Of a stretch of DNA of 64,000 nucleotides, positions 1 through 8,528 are shown piece after piece (positions within the stretch are counted from its first letter, which is position 1; each line of letters opens with the position of its first letter). The notes beneath the pieces were generated by a model that was given only the letters and a program-made list of their open reading frames with translations, did no database searches and was not told where the DNA came from. The stretch is from JAIVJZ01 sp035645695 (GTDB lineage Bacteria > Acidobacteriota > Blastocatellia > Pyrinomonadales > Pyrinomonadaceae). A program made the position numbers and the translations under genes. The DNA is taken from NCBI GenBank assembly GCA_035645695.1, contig DASQMC010000061.1:1-64000 (forward strand), in the 5' to 3' direction.

Positions 1-936
1 GGCGTGCGCGAAGACGGGCGTCGCGCGTCGCTCGATCTGGCGCGCGTCGGGCGCGTCTACGAGGAAGTTTACCCGCTCACGGAGAACGCGCGCGACGCGG
101 CCTTCGCCGATGTTCACGCGGGGCGCGCGACGCTCTTGGAGGAGCCGCGCCTGCGCGATGCACGAGCCGAAGCGGGCGAGGCCGTCGATGTGATCAGCGA
201 TCTGATGGAGAAGCTGACCGCTTCCCTCGCCGATGCGGAAGGCGGCGCGGCCGACGGGGGCGGCGACGCGCGCCGCGCACGCGAAGAGGTCTTATGGGCG
301 GCGCTCCCCGACGCGGAGGCAGCCGAGCGCGCCGAGCGCCGCATCGAAGTTTTGCGCGCGGAGGTCTGGCAGCCGTTCGAGCGGCGTGCGCGCGTGCTCG
401 AACATTTCGGTTATCTCGATTTCGCGGGCGAGCGCGTCACGGAGCGCGGGCGTTGGCTCGCGGACTTGAGGCTCGACCGGCCGCTGCTCGTAGGCGAAGC
501 GATTGAGCGCAACTTGTTCGCGTCGCTCGACGCGCCGCGCGCCGCCGGTCTGATGGCCGCGCTTGCCGCCGACGCCGAACGCGACTACGGCGACCTGCAA
601 CTCGACGATGCGCTCGTCTCGACGCTCGCGGAGTTTGAGCGGATCGCTTACGAGGTGGCGAGCGCGGAATGGAAGCAGGGCTTAGACCCCGCGCCGGAGA
701 TGAATTTCTCGGCCGCCGCTGCCGTGATGCATTGGGCGAAGGGAATGAAATGGGAAGAACTCGTGCGACAGACGCGCGCCGAAGAAGGCGACCTGTTTCG
801 CCTGCTTTCGCGCACGGGCGAGTCGCTCATGCAGATCGGCAACTTGCGCGAGTCGCACGCGGCGGCGGCGCGCGTCGCGTTTGAAGCGGCCGAGAGCATA
901 CTGCGCGAGCCGGTGCGCTCGGACGAGATTTTGTGA
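1..936 (+). CDS. Ski2/Mtr4-like superfamily 2 helicase, C-terminal part (5' end outside window)
   Basis: The frame is open from the first base, so this is the 3' part of a longer gene. The visible 311 residues lack helicase motifs I-VI. They match the C-terminal DSHCT-type helical region of Ski2-like DExH RNA helicases: a 'GYLDFAGERVTERGRWLADL' block followed by an acidic helical segment with 'MNFSAAAAVMHWAKG' and a closing 'GDLFRLLSRTGESLMQIGNL' region. In family members this part follows the helicase core and contacts RNA. Bacterial members are usually annotated only as DEAD/DEAH helicases. The family call rests on this C-terminal signature alone. The next gene starts 43 bases downstream on the same strand and may be co-transcribed. 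Confidence 0.75.
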   Translation, partial: GVREDGRRASLDLARVGRVYEEVYPLTENARDAAFADVHAGRATLLEEPRLRDARAEAGEAVDVISDLMEKLTASLADAEGGAADGGGDARRAREEVLWAALPDAEAAERAERRIEVLRAEVWQPFERRARVLEHFGYLDFAGERVTERGRWLADLRLDRPLLVGEAIERNLFASLDAPRAAGLMAALAADAERDYGDLQLDDALVSTLAEFERIAYEVASAEWKQGLDPAPEMNFSAAAAVMHWAKGMKWEELVRQTRAEEGDLFRLLSRTGESLMQIGNLRESHAAAARVAFEAAESILREPVRSDEIL

Positions 937-979
937 AGCGGTTTTTTGCGTGAAAAAGGTTTTACGGGTCAGGAGTTTT

Positions 980-1741
980 ATGAGCGAGGGGTTTTATCGT
1001 GCTTTTGTAATTTACGCGCTGGCGTTTCTCTTGTTGACCGGCGCGGCGTGCGGGTTGAGGGGTACACGGGCGAACAAAGACGAGGGGTCGGGCATGAGGG
1101 CGGAACAGAAAATTCCTGCGGCGACGACGACGGAGACGAAGCCCGTCGTGTACGTCGCGTTCGGCGATTCGACGGGCGTCGGCGTCGGGGCGCGGCGCGG
1201 CGGCGGCTACGTGGCGCGCGTCTTTGAGCGCATCGAACGGGTGCGCGCCGGTTCGAGCGTGAGAAACTTTTGCGTGAGCGGCGCGGAGACCTCGGACGTT
1301 TTGCGCGGTCAACTGACGCGCCTCGACTCGACGCGCCCGACGCTCATCACGCTCGGCATCGGCATCAACGACGTGAGCCACGGCGTCGCGCCCGAAGAGT
1401 TCGCGCGCAACTACGAGGAGATCATCAAGCGTCTGAAAAGTAAAACCGGCGCGCCCATCGTCGCCACCAACATCCCGGACATCTCGCACGCGCCGCGCGT
1501 CCCCGTCTTCCTCCACGAACAGGTGCGACAGCGCATCCAGCTCTTCAACGCGCGTATCGCCGAGATCGCCCGGCGTCACGACCTGCTGCTCGTCGATGCT
1601 TATGACATGAGCCGCGAAGTGATCCCCAATCACCCGGAATTTTTCTCGCCGGACGGCTTTCATCCCTCCGAAGAGGGTTACGAGTATTGGGCGAAGATGA
1701 TGTGGCCGGCCGTGAAGGAAGCCATCGGGGAAGAAGAGTGA
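980..1741 (+). CDS. Exported SGNH/GDSL-type hydrolase
   Basis: The 253-residue protein starts at the ATG preceded by AGGAG five bases upstream; a longer frame from 881 has no such site. Residues 7-20 are a hydrophobic segment ending at Cys24, so it is a secreted protein or a lipoprotein with an imperfect lipobox (GAAC). Catalytic blocks are clear: GDS at 62-64 (nucleophile Ser64), a conserved Gly in 'SGAETS' near 101, GIND at 128-131, and DGFH at 225-228 giving the Asp-His pair. This matches SGNH esterases related to lysophospholipase L1 (TesA/GDSL). The substrate cannot be read from sequence; lipid or acylated-sugar ester hydrolysis in the envelope is likely. Confidence 0.85.
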   Translation: MSEGFYRAFVIYALAFLLLTGAACGLRGTRANKDEGSGMRAEQKIPAATTTETKPVVYVAFGDSTGVGVGARRGGGYVARVFERIERVRAGSSVRNFCVSGAETSDVLRGQLTRLDSTRPTLITLGIGINDVSHGVAPEEFARNYEEIIKRLKSKTGAPIVATNIPDISHAPRVPVFLHEQVRQRIQLFNARIAEIARRHDLLLVDAYDMSREVIPNHPEFFSPDGFHPSEEGYEYWAKMMWPAVKEAIGEEE

Positions 1742-1850
1742 GCAGTAAGCAGTAAGCAGTAAGCAGTTGAGTCGTGAAGTAATGTCAGCGACTTATAACT
1801 GCTTACTGCTCACCGCTCACTGCTTACTGCTTACTGCTTACCGCTCACTT
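1741..1850. repeat. Heptamer-repeat hairpin (GCAGTAA units)
   Basis: Three to four tandem 7-base units (AGCAGTA) start at the stop codon of the upstream gene. After a roughly 28-base loop, the complementary units (TACTGCT/CACTGCT) run from about 1797 to 1849. The whole can fold into a long imperfect hairpin. It resembles the short tandemly repeated repetitive (STRR) sequences known from cyanobacteria. The element at 39893 uses the same unit. Confidence 0.8.
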
Positions 1851-1917
1851 TTGTTAGTATGTGGAACGAAGGCGACGGCGCGGGCGTATAGGCACGTTGG
1901 AGGAGTGATTTTTAGTT

Positions 1918-2199
1918 ATGGCTGAAACAAACGAAACACGTTACAGCACCGGCGACACGCTCTCGGACGCCCTGCGTTTCCTGTGCGACGCCTCTTACGC
2001 CGTCCTGCCGCGCGACGTGGCTTACAAGCTCGGCGAGTTTGAGAAGAACTTCTGGGGCGGCGTCAGCTGGCTTGCCGATAAGAAGATCGGTTGGATTGAC
2101 GAAGCCCTGCGCGGAGGCGACCACCTGCGCGAAGAATGGCAGCGGCGTTGCCGGCGCGAAACGGAGCCGCAGACGCCGCCCCCGGCGGGCATGGGTTAA
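1918..2199 (+). CDS. Small conserved-looking protein of unknown function
   Basis: 93 residues, preceded by GGAGGAG at 1899-1905, 12 bases from the ATG. There is no signal peptide or membrane segment. The central part ('YKLGEFEKNFWGGVSWLADKK') is rich in aromatic residues and probably helical; the C-terminus is Arg-rich then Pro-rich. I recognise no family. It lies between the hydrolase and ispH on the same strand, with about 115 bases to the ispH start. Base composition matches the chromosome, and the strong ribosome binding site supports expression. Confidence 0.6.
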   Translation: MAETNETRYSTGDTLSDALRFLCDASYAVLPRDVAYKLGEFEKNFWGGVSWLADKKIGWIDEALRGGDHLREEWQRRCRRETEPQTPPPAGMG

Positions 2200-2315
2200 A
2201 GCAAGTATGTTTGACTTCGGATTGGCGTGACCGGCAATGGCGACCGCGCGGTTTTCTTCCGGGGCGCGAATCTGAAATCAAAATTCGCAAAGCAAAGATT
2301 CTGAAGGGAACGCGA

Positions 2316-3194
2316 ATGCAGGTTCTATTGGCCGAAGAGTACGGGTTCTGTTTTGGCGTGGAGCGCGCCGTGGAAATGGTTGAAGGCGCGCTCTCGCAGG
2401 GCGCGCGCGTTCGCACGCTGGGGCCGCTCATTCACAACACGCAGGAGATTCAACGCCTCGAAACGCACGGCGTCGCGACGATTGATTCGCCCGCCGAAGT
2501 GGAAGGCGAGGTGACGGCCGTCATCCGCGCCCACGGCGTGACGCCGCAGGTGCAGCGCGAACTCGAAACGCGTGCCTCGCAGGTGATTGACGCGACGTGC
2601 CCGTTCGTCACCAAGGTGCAGAAGCTGGCCGAACGCGCCGCCGCCGAGGGACGCGACGTGGTGATCGTCGGCAACCCGGATCACCCGGAGATGATCGGCG
2701 TCGTCGGTTACGCGCCGGCAAATTCACACGTCGTGCGCGACGCGAGCGAAGTGGCCTCGCTGCCCGCGCCGCTGCGCGCGCCGCTCGTCGTCTCGCAGAC
2801 CACGATCAAACTCAGCACTTTCCTCGAAGCCGCCGAAGCTGTCCGCGCCAAGTCCGACAGCGAGCCGCAGATCGTCAACACTATCTGTTCGGCGACACGC
2901 GACCGGCAGGACGCCGCGCGCGCCCTCGCCGGGCACGTCGAAGCCTTCTATGTCATCGGCGGCAAGCATTCTTCAAACAGTCTGAAACTGCTCTCGGTGT
3001 GCAAGGAAGAGTGCGAGCGTAGTTTTCTGATCGAGACGCCGGAGGAGATCAACGCAGAGGATTTGCGCGGCCTCGCCCGCGTGGGCGTTACCGCCGGAGC
3101 TTCGACGCCGAACTGGCTGATCGAACAGGTCGTGGCGCGGCTTCGCGAGATCGGCGAGGCGCAGGAGGAAACAGCCGACGCGCTCGCCGTTTGA
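2316..3194 (+). CDS. ispH: 4-hydroxy-3-methylbut-2-enyl diphosphate reductase
   Basis: IspH (LytB) carries out the last step of the MEP isoprenoid pathway, reducing HMBPP to IPP and DMAPP with an iron-sulfur cluster in the cytoplasm. The 292-residue length fits the family. The three cluster-ligand cysteines are present: Cys12 in 'GFCFGV', Cys95 in 'DATCPFV' and Cys191 in 'TICSATRDRQ'. The 'GNPDHPEMIGVVGY' block and the C-terminal 'GVTAGASTPNWLI' are also typical. The ATG at 2316 is chosen because it follows GAAGGGA and begins at the usual family N-terminus; the frame is open upstream to 2136 without family similarity. A hairpin terminator follows about 50 bases after the stop. Confidence 0.97.
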   Translation: MQVLLAEEYGFCFGVERAVEMVEGALSQGARVRTLGPLIHNTQEIQRLETHGVATIDSPAEVEGEVTAVIRAHGVTPQVQRELETRASQVIDATCPFVTKVQKLAERAAAEGRDVVIVGNPDHPEMIGVVGYAPANSHVVRDASEVASLPAPLRAPLVVSQTTIKLSTFLEAAEAVRAKSDSEPQIVNTICSATRDRQDAARALAGHVEAFYVIGGKHSSNSLKLLSVCKEECERSFLIETPEEINAEDLRGLARVGVTAGASTPNWLIEQVVARLREIGEAQEETADALAV

Positions 3195-3244
3195 GTTGGA
3201 GAGGATTTGAAATGAAAAGGCGGGAGTAAGCGCCGGATCAAAGT

Positions 3245-3277
3245 AAAAAGGCCGCTCGGTGTCGAGCGGCCTTTTTT
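3245..3277. terminator. Bidirectional intrinsic terminator
   Basis: Stem GCCGCTCG / CGAGCGGC with loop GTGT is extended by an A-run on the left and a T-run on the right, so it can work on both strands. It sits between ispH (+) and the convergent gene ending at 3314. Confidence 0.9.
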
Positions 3278-3313
3278 TATAGTCCGTTTTTATAGTTCGT
3301 CTACGCTCCGCTT

Positions 3314-3949
3314 TTACAGTTCGTCTTCGCTGGCGTCGGCGCGCTCCAGTGCGCTGACGACCCAGCGCGCTTCTTCCGAACCGTAATCGTCGGCCTGTAA
3401 TTCGAGCGCATCGCGCGCCACGTCGGCGTCCACCGGGTCGCCGAGCAATTCGACGAGCACGCCCGTCGGCGATTGCGCGAGGGCTTCGTGTGCGAGGGCG
3501 CGCACGCTCGGGTTCGGGTGGCGCGCCAGTTCGCACACCTCCGGGGCGGGCAGCCGCGCGGCGAAGGTGTCTGCAAGCACGTCAACGCGCGCATAGTTGC
3601 CGACGGCGAGGGCGCGCTCCAAAAGTTGCGCGAAGACTTCGGCCGAACGCGCCTCGCCGTAGAGGACGTGAGCGCACGTTTCGGCCATGCGCGTCAGTTC
3701 GCGCACTTCTTCGGTGTTCAGCACGCGCACGCCCGATTCCTTCGCGCGACCGTCGAGCGCGGCGAGCAGGCGGCTCAATTCCCATTCGGAGCGCGCATCA
3801 TAGGGCGCGCTCCGCGGCGTCGCCGTGACCGGGGCGACCGACGTGAGAGCGCGCTCGACGAGGCTGCGCGTCGAAGGGCGCAATCCCTGCCACACGCTCG
3901 CCACGCGCCCGCCGAATTCCTGAATCGTAATGTCGGAAGTTTTCTGCAT
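3314..3949 (-). CDS. Hypothetical protein with HEAT-like C-terminal part
   Basis: 211 residues from the ATG at 3949 (a GTG six bases earlier is possible). There is no export signal. The first third is a helical region of unknown fold. The C-terminal part contains 'VCELARHPNPSVRALAHEALAQSP' and 'LLGDPVDADVARDALELQ', spaced like two HEAT-type helical hairpins, with an acidic tail. I recognise no named family; a protein-protein interaction role is only an inference from the repeats. It converges on ispH across a shared terminator and is followed upstream by another small minus-strand gene. Confidence 0.6.
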   Translation of the reverse strand: MQKTSDITIQEFGGRVASVWQGLRPSTRSLVERALTSVAPVTATPRSAPYDARSEWELSRLLAALDGRAKESGVRVLNTEEVRELTRMAETCAHVLYGEARSAEVFAQLLERALAVGNYARVDVLADTFAARLPAPEVCELARHPNPSVRALAHEALAQSPTGVLVELLGDPVDADVARDALELQADDYGSEEARWVVSALERADASEDEL

Positions 3950-4101
3950 AAGCACAAACGCGCGGGACGCTTCTCCGGTCAGACCGCCCGCGCGTGAAAT
4001 ATCATACCTTAAAAACTACTCGCGACGAAGAGACTGTTATGGCGAAAAACAAAATATCTTGCGTCGCGCTCTCGCCCACACCACAAAATACTGCACGCCG
4101 C

Positions 4102-4335
4102 TCAAGGCTCGCTTTCCGCCGGGTTGTGATCGACGATCTCGGTGATGGTGTCGAAGGTGATTTTGACGACCTCGCCGTCGGAGCGTTGGATTTTGACGCT
4201 CGGCTTGGTGAGCGCCTGCGTCGTCTTCATGCTCTTGACGAGGCCGCGCACGCGCGTGCCGTCGCCTGTGACGATCTCGATGTTGTCTTTACCATAGAGC
4301 GGCTGCAAAGCAGCGAGGGCTTTAACTACTTCCAC
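4102..4335 (-). CDS. Small cytoplasmic protein of unknown function
   Basis: 77 residues with no membrane segment. Alternating hydrophobic pattern ('NIEIVTGDGTRVRGLVKSM', 'SVKIQRSDGEVVKITFDTITEIV') suggests a small beta-barrel resembling an Sm- or SH3-like fold, but no family is recognised. Base composition is normal for the chromosome and the antiparallel frame is weaker. The spacer to the next gene on the opposite strand is about 217 bases, so both genes may be driven from it divergently. Confidence 0.5.
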   Translation of the reverse strand: MEVVKALAALQPLYGKDNIEIVTGDGTRVRGLVKSMKTTQALTKPSVKIQRSDGEVVKITFDTITEIVDHNPAESEP

Positions 4336-4475
4336 GTCGGGCCTCTTTCTTTCGTCCGCACAGTTTCCGTCGCGTTCGCTAGCTTTGCCGCGCCGCGGTC
4401 TGTGCTGTTGTCTTCTGAATGTAAAAGTTTATGCCGCAGGCATATGAATGTGCAACCGGGGTGGGCGAGTTGGCG

Positions 4476-4481
4476 TATAAT
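4476..4481 (+). promoter_or_regulatory. Candidate -10 box for the zinc-ribbon/PDZ gene
   Basis: A perfect TATAAT stands 72 bases before the ATG at 4553. No good -35 hexamer lies 16-18 bases upstream (closest TGCAAC at 4451, 19 bases away), so this is a weak prediction. Confidence 0.35.
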
Positions 4482-4552
4482 TCGTGAAGCCAAACGTCGC
4501 CGGACGCCCCTAGAAGCGTCAGCCATTCCAGCCGAGGGACAGGAAAAACTTT

Positions 4553-5683
4553 ATGGAACTCGAAACTCAACGAGCTGAACGAGAGACCGCCGGCGGCGCG
4601 AACCCGCAGGCGTGTCCGAGTTGCGGCGCGGCGCTTGTGGACGGGATGCGCTTTTGCCGTTCGTGCGGGCATCGTTTCGGAGAAGGCATGGCCGAATACG
4701 TCGAGACGGTTCGCCTCGACCGCGCGGCCGACATGCCCGGCATGACGCAGGGAGGTAATCAATTCCCGACGGGCGCGGCGGCGGCGGCGGGCGCACAGAC
4801 GACCGTCATCTCGCCAATCGCTCACACGCAGCCGCAGAATTTGAGTCCCGGCCGTCGGCGTAAAAAGAGGAAGTGGTTGGCGGTCTTGCTTTTCTTCGTG
4901 CTGTTCATCCCGCTCGTGGTGGTTGGGGGCAGGCTTCTGTTCCGTACACTGAGAGACACGGCGCAGCAAAGCTTCGGCCGGTTTCAGGCGGAGAACAATC
5001 AGCCGCGCGCTTTCCTCGGCGTGTCGGAATTCAGCGACCTTGAAGAAGAGGGCGCGCCGCCACCACCCAAAGGCGCGCCGCCACCACCACCCGGAGGCGC
5101 GCTACCACCACCACCACCCGGAGGCGCGCCGCAAACCGAGGGCAAGCAAACCGAGGGCGTGCTGGTTGAGGGCACGCTGCCCGATAGCCCCGCCGAACGC
5201 GCCGGACTCATCGACGGCGACATCATCACGAAGTTTGACGGTATGGTGGTGAACGGCGAGGACGCCATGCGGGAGACTTTGAGCGCGACGCCTATCGGCA
5301 AGACGGTCGAGGTCGTATTTATTCGCGACGGCGAGACGAAGACCGCGCAGTTGACGACCATCTCAAGTAAAGACTACGACTTCAATGCCCGCATGCCGAA
5401 AGAGAGAGGGGTGCTTGGTATCGACGACACGACGCGCGTTGCCGTCGAAGGCACGAAGATACACGGCGTTCGCCTCAACGAGGTATATGCCAATCGTCCC
5501 GCCGATCTGGCCGGTCTCAAAGAGGGCGATATCGTCGTCGAGTTTGACAAGAAGCCCGTCCGCACGAACGAAGGATTCGAGATTCTCATCAGCCGCGCCA
5601 AACCCGCCAGCACCGTCGATGTCGTCGTCTATCGCGACGGCCAGCGCGTCACCATTCCCGTCAAGATGGGGCGGCGGACATAG
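4553..5683 (+). CDS. Zinc-ribbon membrane protein with two PDZ domains
   Basis: 376 residues. Order of parts: an N-terminal zinc ribbon with two CxxC pairs ('CPSCG' near 21, 'CRSCG' near 35); a basic stretch 'GRRRKKRK'; one membrane helix at about 108-125; a Pro-rich linker of GAPPPP(P)GG units around 168-195; and two PDZ-like domains ('SPAERAGLIDGDIITKFDG' near 220 and 'NRPADLAGLKEGDIVVEFD' near 315). No protease domain is present, so it is not DegP/HtrA. The layout puts the ribbon in the cytoplasm and the PDZ pair in the periplasm, where it may bind protein C-termini. It may be a scaffold or sensor; the exact role is unknown. Confidence 0.8.
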   Translation: MELETQRAERETAGGANPQACPSCGAALVDGMRFCRSCGHRFGEGMAEYVETVRLDRAADMPGMTQGGNQFPTGAAAAAGAQTTVISPIAHTQPQNLSPGRRRKKRKWLAVLLFFVLFIPLVVVGGRLLFRTLRDTAQQSFGRFQAENNQPRAFLGVSEFSDLEEEGAPPPPKGAPPPPPGGALPPPPPGGAPQTEGKQTEGVLVEGTLPDSPAERAGLIDGDIITKFDGMVVNGEDAMRETLSATPIGKTVEVVFIRDGETKTAQLTTISSKDYDFNARMPKERGVLGIDDTTRVAVEGTKIHGVRLNEVYANRPADLAGLKEGDIVVEFDKKPVRTNEGFEILISRAKPASTVDVVVYRDGQRVTIPVKMGRRT

Positions 5684-5690
5684 AGGGCGA

Positions 5691-5890
5691 CAGTTTTCAG
5701 TTTACAGTTTTCAGTTTACAGTTTTCAGTTTACAGTTTACAGTTTACAGTTTACAGTTTTCAGTTTTCAGTTTTCAGTTTTCAGTTTTCAGTTGTTTAGT
5801 CGAATCTTTAATAGCTAGGGCGTAAGTGACCAGACAATTCAAAATTAACGCAAAACAACTGAAAACTGAAAACTGTAAACTGAAAACTGT
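5691..5890. repeat. Long heptamer-repeat array with inverted arm (CAGTTTT/CAGTTTA units)
   Basis: About fifteen tandem copies of CAGTTTT or CAGTTTA fill 5691-5793. A complementary arm (AAACTG/AAAACTG units) lies at 5855-5890 after a 60-base spacer. It occupies almost the whole gap between two convergent genes and is the longest member of the repeat family in this window. Confidence 0.85.
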
Positions 5891-5898
5891 CTACTCTT

Positions 5899-6237
5899 TC
5901 ATTCCCCCGCCATTCTTTCCACCAGCTTCGCTTCCATTTCGCGGCGCACGTCTTCGCGGTCTTCTTCGGCCTCGTCCGGCTCGAACATTTCGAAGAGGGC
6001 ATAGGGGGATTCGCTGACGAGGCGCAGTTCCCAAGCCTCGCGCCCGCCCTGTGCCGGGCGCATGAACCACATCGCGTCGCAAGGAAATTCACGCGCCGTG
6101 ACGTTCTCGAAGTCTTCGCCGCCCGTCGCGGCGCGCAGTTCCGCGAGCGCCTCCTCGTGCATCAGGACGCGCGCGAGTCGCCAGCCGTATTTGCGGTAGG
6201 TCGCCAGCGTTTCGTGAAAATGGTAGAGTCGTCCCAT
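5899..6237 (-). CDS. Small acidic protein of unknown function
   Basis: 112 residues from the ATG at 6237. The frame is open much further upstream but overlaps the better-supported plus-strand gene. The N-terminus 'MGRLYHFHETLATYRKYGWR' reads like a true start. The middle mixes helix and strand ('FPCDAMWFMRPAQGG', 'WELRLVSESPYALFEMFEPD') and the C-terminus is a charged helix (EDREDVRREMEAKLVERM). I recognise no family. It has no signal peptide or membrane segment. It diverges from the gene starting at 6382, with about 140 bases between them for promoters. Confidence 0.55.
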   Translation of the reverse strand: MGRLYHFHETLATYRKYGWRLARVLMHEEALAELRAATGGEDFENVTAREFPCDAMWFMRPAQGGREAWELRLVSESPYALFEMFEPDEAEEDREDVRREMEAKLVERMAGE

Positions 6238-6381
6238 CGAGTTTTTCCCGGCCGCGATGCAAATTCTCTCATCGATTCTTTCGTTCAGCCCCGACTCTTG
6301 GTAGCATATATCACGCCCGCGCCGCCGCGAAAAGCGAGACCATCGAACCGTAAAGGCACGCCAGTAGAACCACAACCGCGC

Positions 6382-7227
6382 ATGCGCAAAAAAAGCGACC
6401 GCCCCGCAACCTCCAACCGCAGCCCGACGAAAGCGCAAAAGGACGACTTCACCGCCTCTGCTTTTTACGCCGCGCTCACGCGCTCGCTCGCGCGTCGCGG
6501 CACGCGCCCCGAAGAGTTGTGCGACGCAAGCGATGTGGTCGAGCGTCGCCTGCTCGCCGAGTACGGTGCGATGTTCGTCGCGGACGTAAGCGTGCAAGTG
6601 CCGCCGCGCTGCATGTTCTGGAGCGAGGAAGAGTGCGCGCGGTTTCAGTCGGAGGTCGAAACGCGAACCGAGTTGATCGCGGGCGCGCGCATCGAGTTGC
6701 AACCGGCCGCCCTCGACGCGCTGCTCGCGGCGCGCACAGAGGCGCACGCGCACGCGCTTGAGATCACGCCGCGCGGGGGCGCGGAAGCGGCGCGGCGCAA
6801 TTACGCGGACACGCTCCGCCTGTGGGAATCACGCGTCAAGCCCGCGCTCGCACACTGGGTCTCGGCCGAGGCGCTCGCGCCTGACGAGGCGAAACGTCTC
6901 GGCGCGCTCTGTTGCGCCGAACAGATCGCGGCCGTGCTTGAGGAAGAGGAGCGCGGCAATTTTTTCAGTAAAGATTTTTCGCGGACGATTTTGTCTTCCG
7001 TGGCCGCGCCGGGCGCATCGCAACACCTCGCCCTGCTGGCCTTCGACGCCGCGGAGTTTCGCGACGAGCGCGTGCGCCTGATTCTGGCGCGTCACGGTTG
7101 GTTTCAAACCGTGCTGAACGATCTGCCGCACTTTACTTTTCTCGGCGTTCATGAGAAAGAGTTGCGCGCCCTCGGACTCAAGCGCGTCGAAGAATGCGGA
7201 CAGGATTTCTGGATTCCTGATATTTAA
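6382..7227 (+). CDS. Hypothetical protein, 281 residues
   Basis: Start chosen at the ATG that begins 'MRKKSDRPATSNRSPTK', a basic disordered leader; the frame is open further upstream but overlaps the divergent gene. The body is helical, Ala/Glu/Arg-rich and cytoplasmic, with a compact C-terminal section ('RLILARHGWFQTVLNDLPHF' and 'EECGQDFWIPDI'). Two adjacent cysteines near 'LGALCCAEQ' have no recognisable motif context. No family is recognised. It precedes a zinc-ribbon membrane protein on the same strand with a 51-base gap. Confidence 0.6.
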   Translation: MRKKSDRPATSNRSPTKAQKDDFTASAFYAALTRSLARRGTRPEELCDASDVVERRLLAEYGAMFVADVSVQVPPRCMFWSEEECARFQSEVETRTELIAGARIELQPAALDALLAARTEAHAHALEITPRGGAEAARRNYADTLRLWESRVKPALAHWVSAEALAPDEAKRLGALCCAEQIAAVLEEEERGNFFSKDFSRTILSSVAAPGASQHLALLAFDAAEFRDERVRLILARHGWFQTVLNDLPHFTFLGVHEKELRALGLKRVEECGQDFWIPDI

Positions 7228-7278
7228 CGGACGCTCCAACTACCCGAACATCTCAAACATTCCCTGAAGGAGAAGATA

Positions 7279-7812
7279 ATGGCAACCTGCGCCTCTTGCG
7301 GTACGAACAACATCGATGGAACGAAATTTTGCGTCAGTTGCGGCGCGACGCTCGCGTCCGCACCGGCCCCCGAATCGTGGCGCGCGAGCGGCGACCTGAA
7401 CAACCAGCCGCCCCCCGCCGATGCCTACACCCCGACGGGCGGCTACACGTCTCAGACGCCCCCGCCCAATTACCCCTCCTACAACGCCGGGCAGAACATG
7501 ACCCCCTCTTACCAGCAGCAGACGCCGACGGGGAATCAGCCCATGCACCCGGCCGTCCCCGCCATCGTCAGTTTCTTCATCCCCGGCATCGGTCTGCTCT
7601 TCGTGCCGAACAAGGCCAGCCTCGGTCTGGGAGTCTTCGGCGGTTACGTCGCGCTCAACATCATTCTGTTCGTGCTGGCGGTCGTGACGCTGGGCATTGG
7701 TAGTTGCCTGTTTCTGGCCGTTCCGCTGGTGAACGTAGCGGCGGCAATTCACAGTTGGGACGAAGCGGCGAAAGCGTCGAACGGGCAGTTTCAGCCGATA
7801 CTCTTCAAATAA
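7279..7812 (+). CDS. Zinc-ribbon membrane protein
   Basis: 177 residues, preceded by AAGGAGAAG eight bases from the ATG. The N-terminus is a zinc ribbon with two CxxC pairs ('CASCG' at 4-8 and 'CVSCG' at 18-22), followed by a Pro/Gln/Asn-rich disordered linker and a C-terminal hydrophobic block with two membrane helices ('PAVPAIVSFFIPGIGLLFV' and 'VALNIILFVLAVVTLGIG' continuing through 'SCLFLAVPLVNVAAAI'). This layout is common in bacterial proteins of unknown role. The next gene starts nine bases after the stop, so the two are probably co-expressed. Confidence 0.75.
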   Translation: MATCASCGTNNIDGTKFCVSCGATLASAPAPESWRASGDLNNQPPPADAYTPTGGYTSQTPPPNYPSYNAGQNMTPSYQQQTPTGNQPMHPAVPAIVSFFIPGIGLLFVPNKASLGLGVFGGYVALNIILFVLAVVTLGIGSCLFLAVPLVNVAAAIHSWDEAAKASNGQFQPILFK

Positions 7813-7820
7813 CCAACCGC

Positions 7821-8216
7821 GTGATCGTATCAGACGGGGCAGCACACGGTTTTTATCGCGCCTTGATGTGGGTCGGCAGTTGGTGGTGTCACCAACTGCC
7901 GGCTCGTTCGCCTCAACCGTGGGGCGTGCAATTGCCTTTGTGCTGGCGTTGCACGGGAATCCTCGCCGGCGCGTTGCTCCTGCTCGGCTGGCTGGTGTGG
8001 AAGAAGCGCGTGCCGCCGCTCGCGCTCGCCGTCGCGCTCGCGCTGTTCATGCCGCTCGACGTTCTGCACGCCGCCGCGACCGGCGGGCAAGGCAACAACG
8101 CGCGGCGTCTGCTGACGGGCATGCTGTGGGGAATTTTCGGAACGTCTCTGTTCCTGCGTTTCGTCAAATGCGTCGCCGCCCGGTTCTCTCCTTCCGGCAC
8201 GCGTACGCGGACGTGA
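7821..8216 (+). CDS. DUF2085-type membrane protein
   Basis: 131 residues if the GTG at 7821 is used; an ATG at 7866 would give 116. The signature of the DUF2085 family is visible: 'WWCHQLPARS' followed by 'QLPLCWRCTGI', with Cys/His residues that could bind metal or heme. Two or three membrane helices follow ('LAGALLLLGWLVW', 'LALAVALALFMPLDVL', 'GMLWGIFGTSLFLRFV'). Function in the family is unknown. It follows the zinc-ribbon membrane protein so closely that translational coupling is likely, and the base composition is normal for the chromosome. Confidence 0.75.
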   Translation: MIVSDGAAHGFYRALMWVGSWWCHQLPARSPQPWGVQLPLCWRCTGILAGALLLLGWLVWKKRVPPLALAVALALFMPLDVLHAAATGGQGNNARRLLTGMLWGIFGTSLFLRFVKCVAARFSPSGTRTRT

Positions 8217-8528
8217 AGATGGACGTGAGGATATAAGACTTCTATCGTCACCCACGCGCCGCGCGGGCAATCCGGCGAACGGCGGCCGGGTGAATTTTCT
8301 AAGGGCGCGCCCGCCGATTTTGCTTTTACCTTTCGCCTTTCTTAGTGCTACACTGCGTCCCTGTCCGGCATTCGCCGTTTCAGCAAATGACGACTTTCCC
8401 CGTTGCACGTAAAAAGGATTAACAACCAGTCTCCTCTCGCCGCTCGACCGCGCTACTTCCCCCTCGTCCCTGTTCAGAAGTAAACGGCCAGGACAGCGAC
8501 CCTTGTTCCCCAAAAAGAGGGTTTTATC
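8217..8528. other. Spacer upstream of the kinase gene
   Basis: No ORF is supported here. A possible but weak promoter is TTTACC (8325-8330) with TACACT 18 bases further (8349-8354), leaving a leader of about 165 bases before the kinase. No strong hairpin or repeat is seen. Confidence 0.4.

Noticed and set aside
962..1663. Long open frame opposite the SGNH hydrolase gene
   Set aside because: It is the antisense of a clear enzyme gene; such frames are common in GC-rich DNA, as also at 12455-13516, 21413-22180 and 53813-55030.
5691..5890. Tandem repeats that might suggest a CRISPR array
   Set aside because: Units are 7 bases with no unique spacers and the array has an inverted arm; no cas genes are present.
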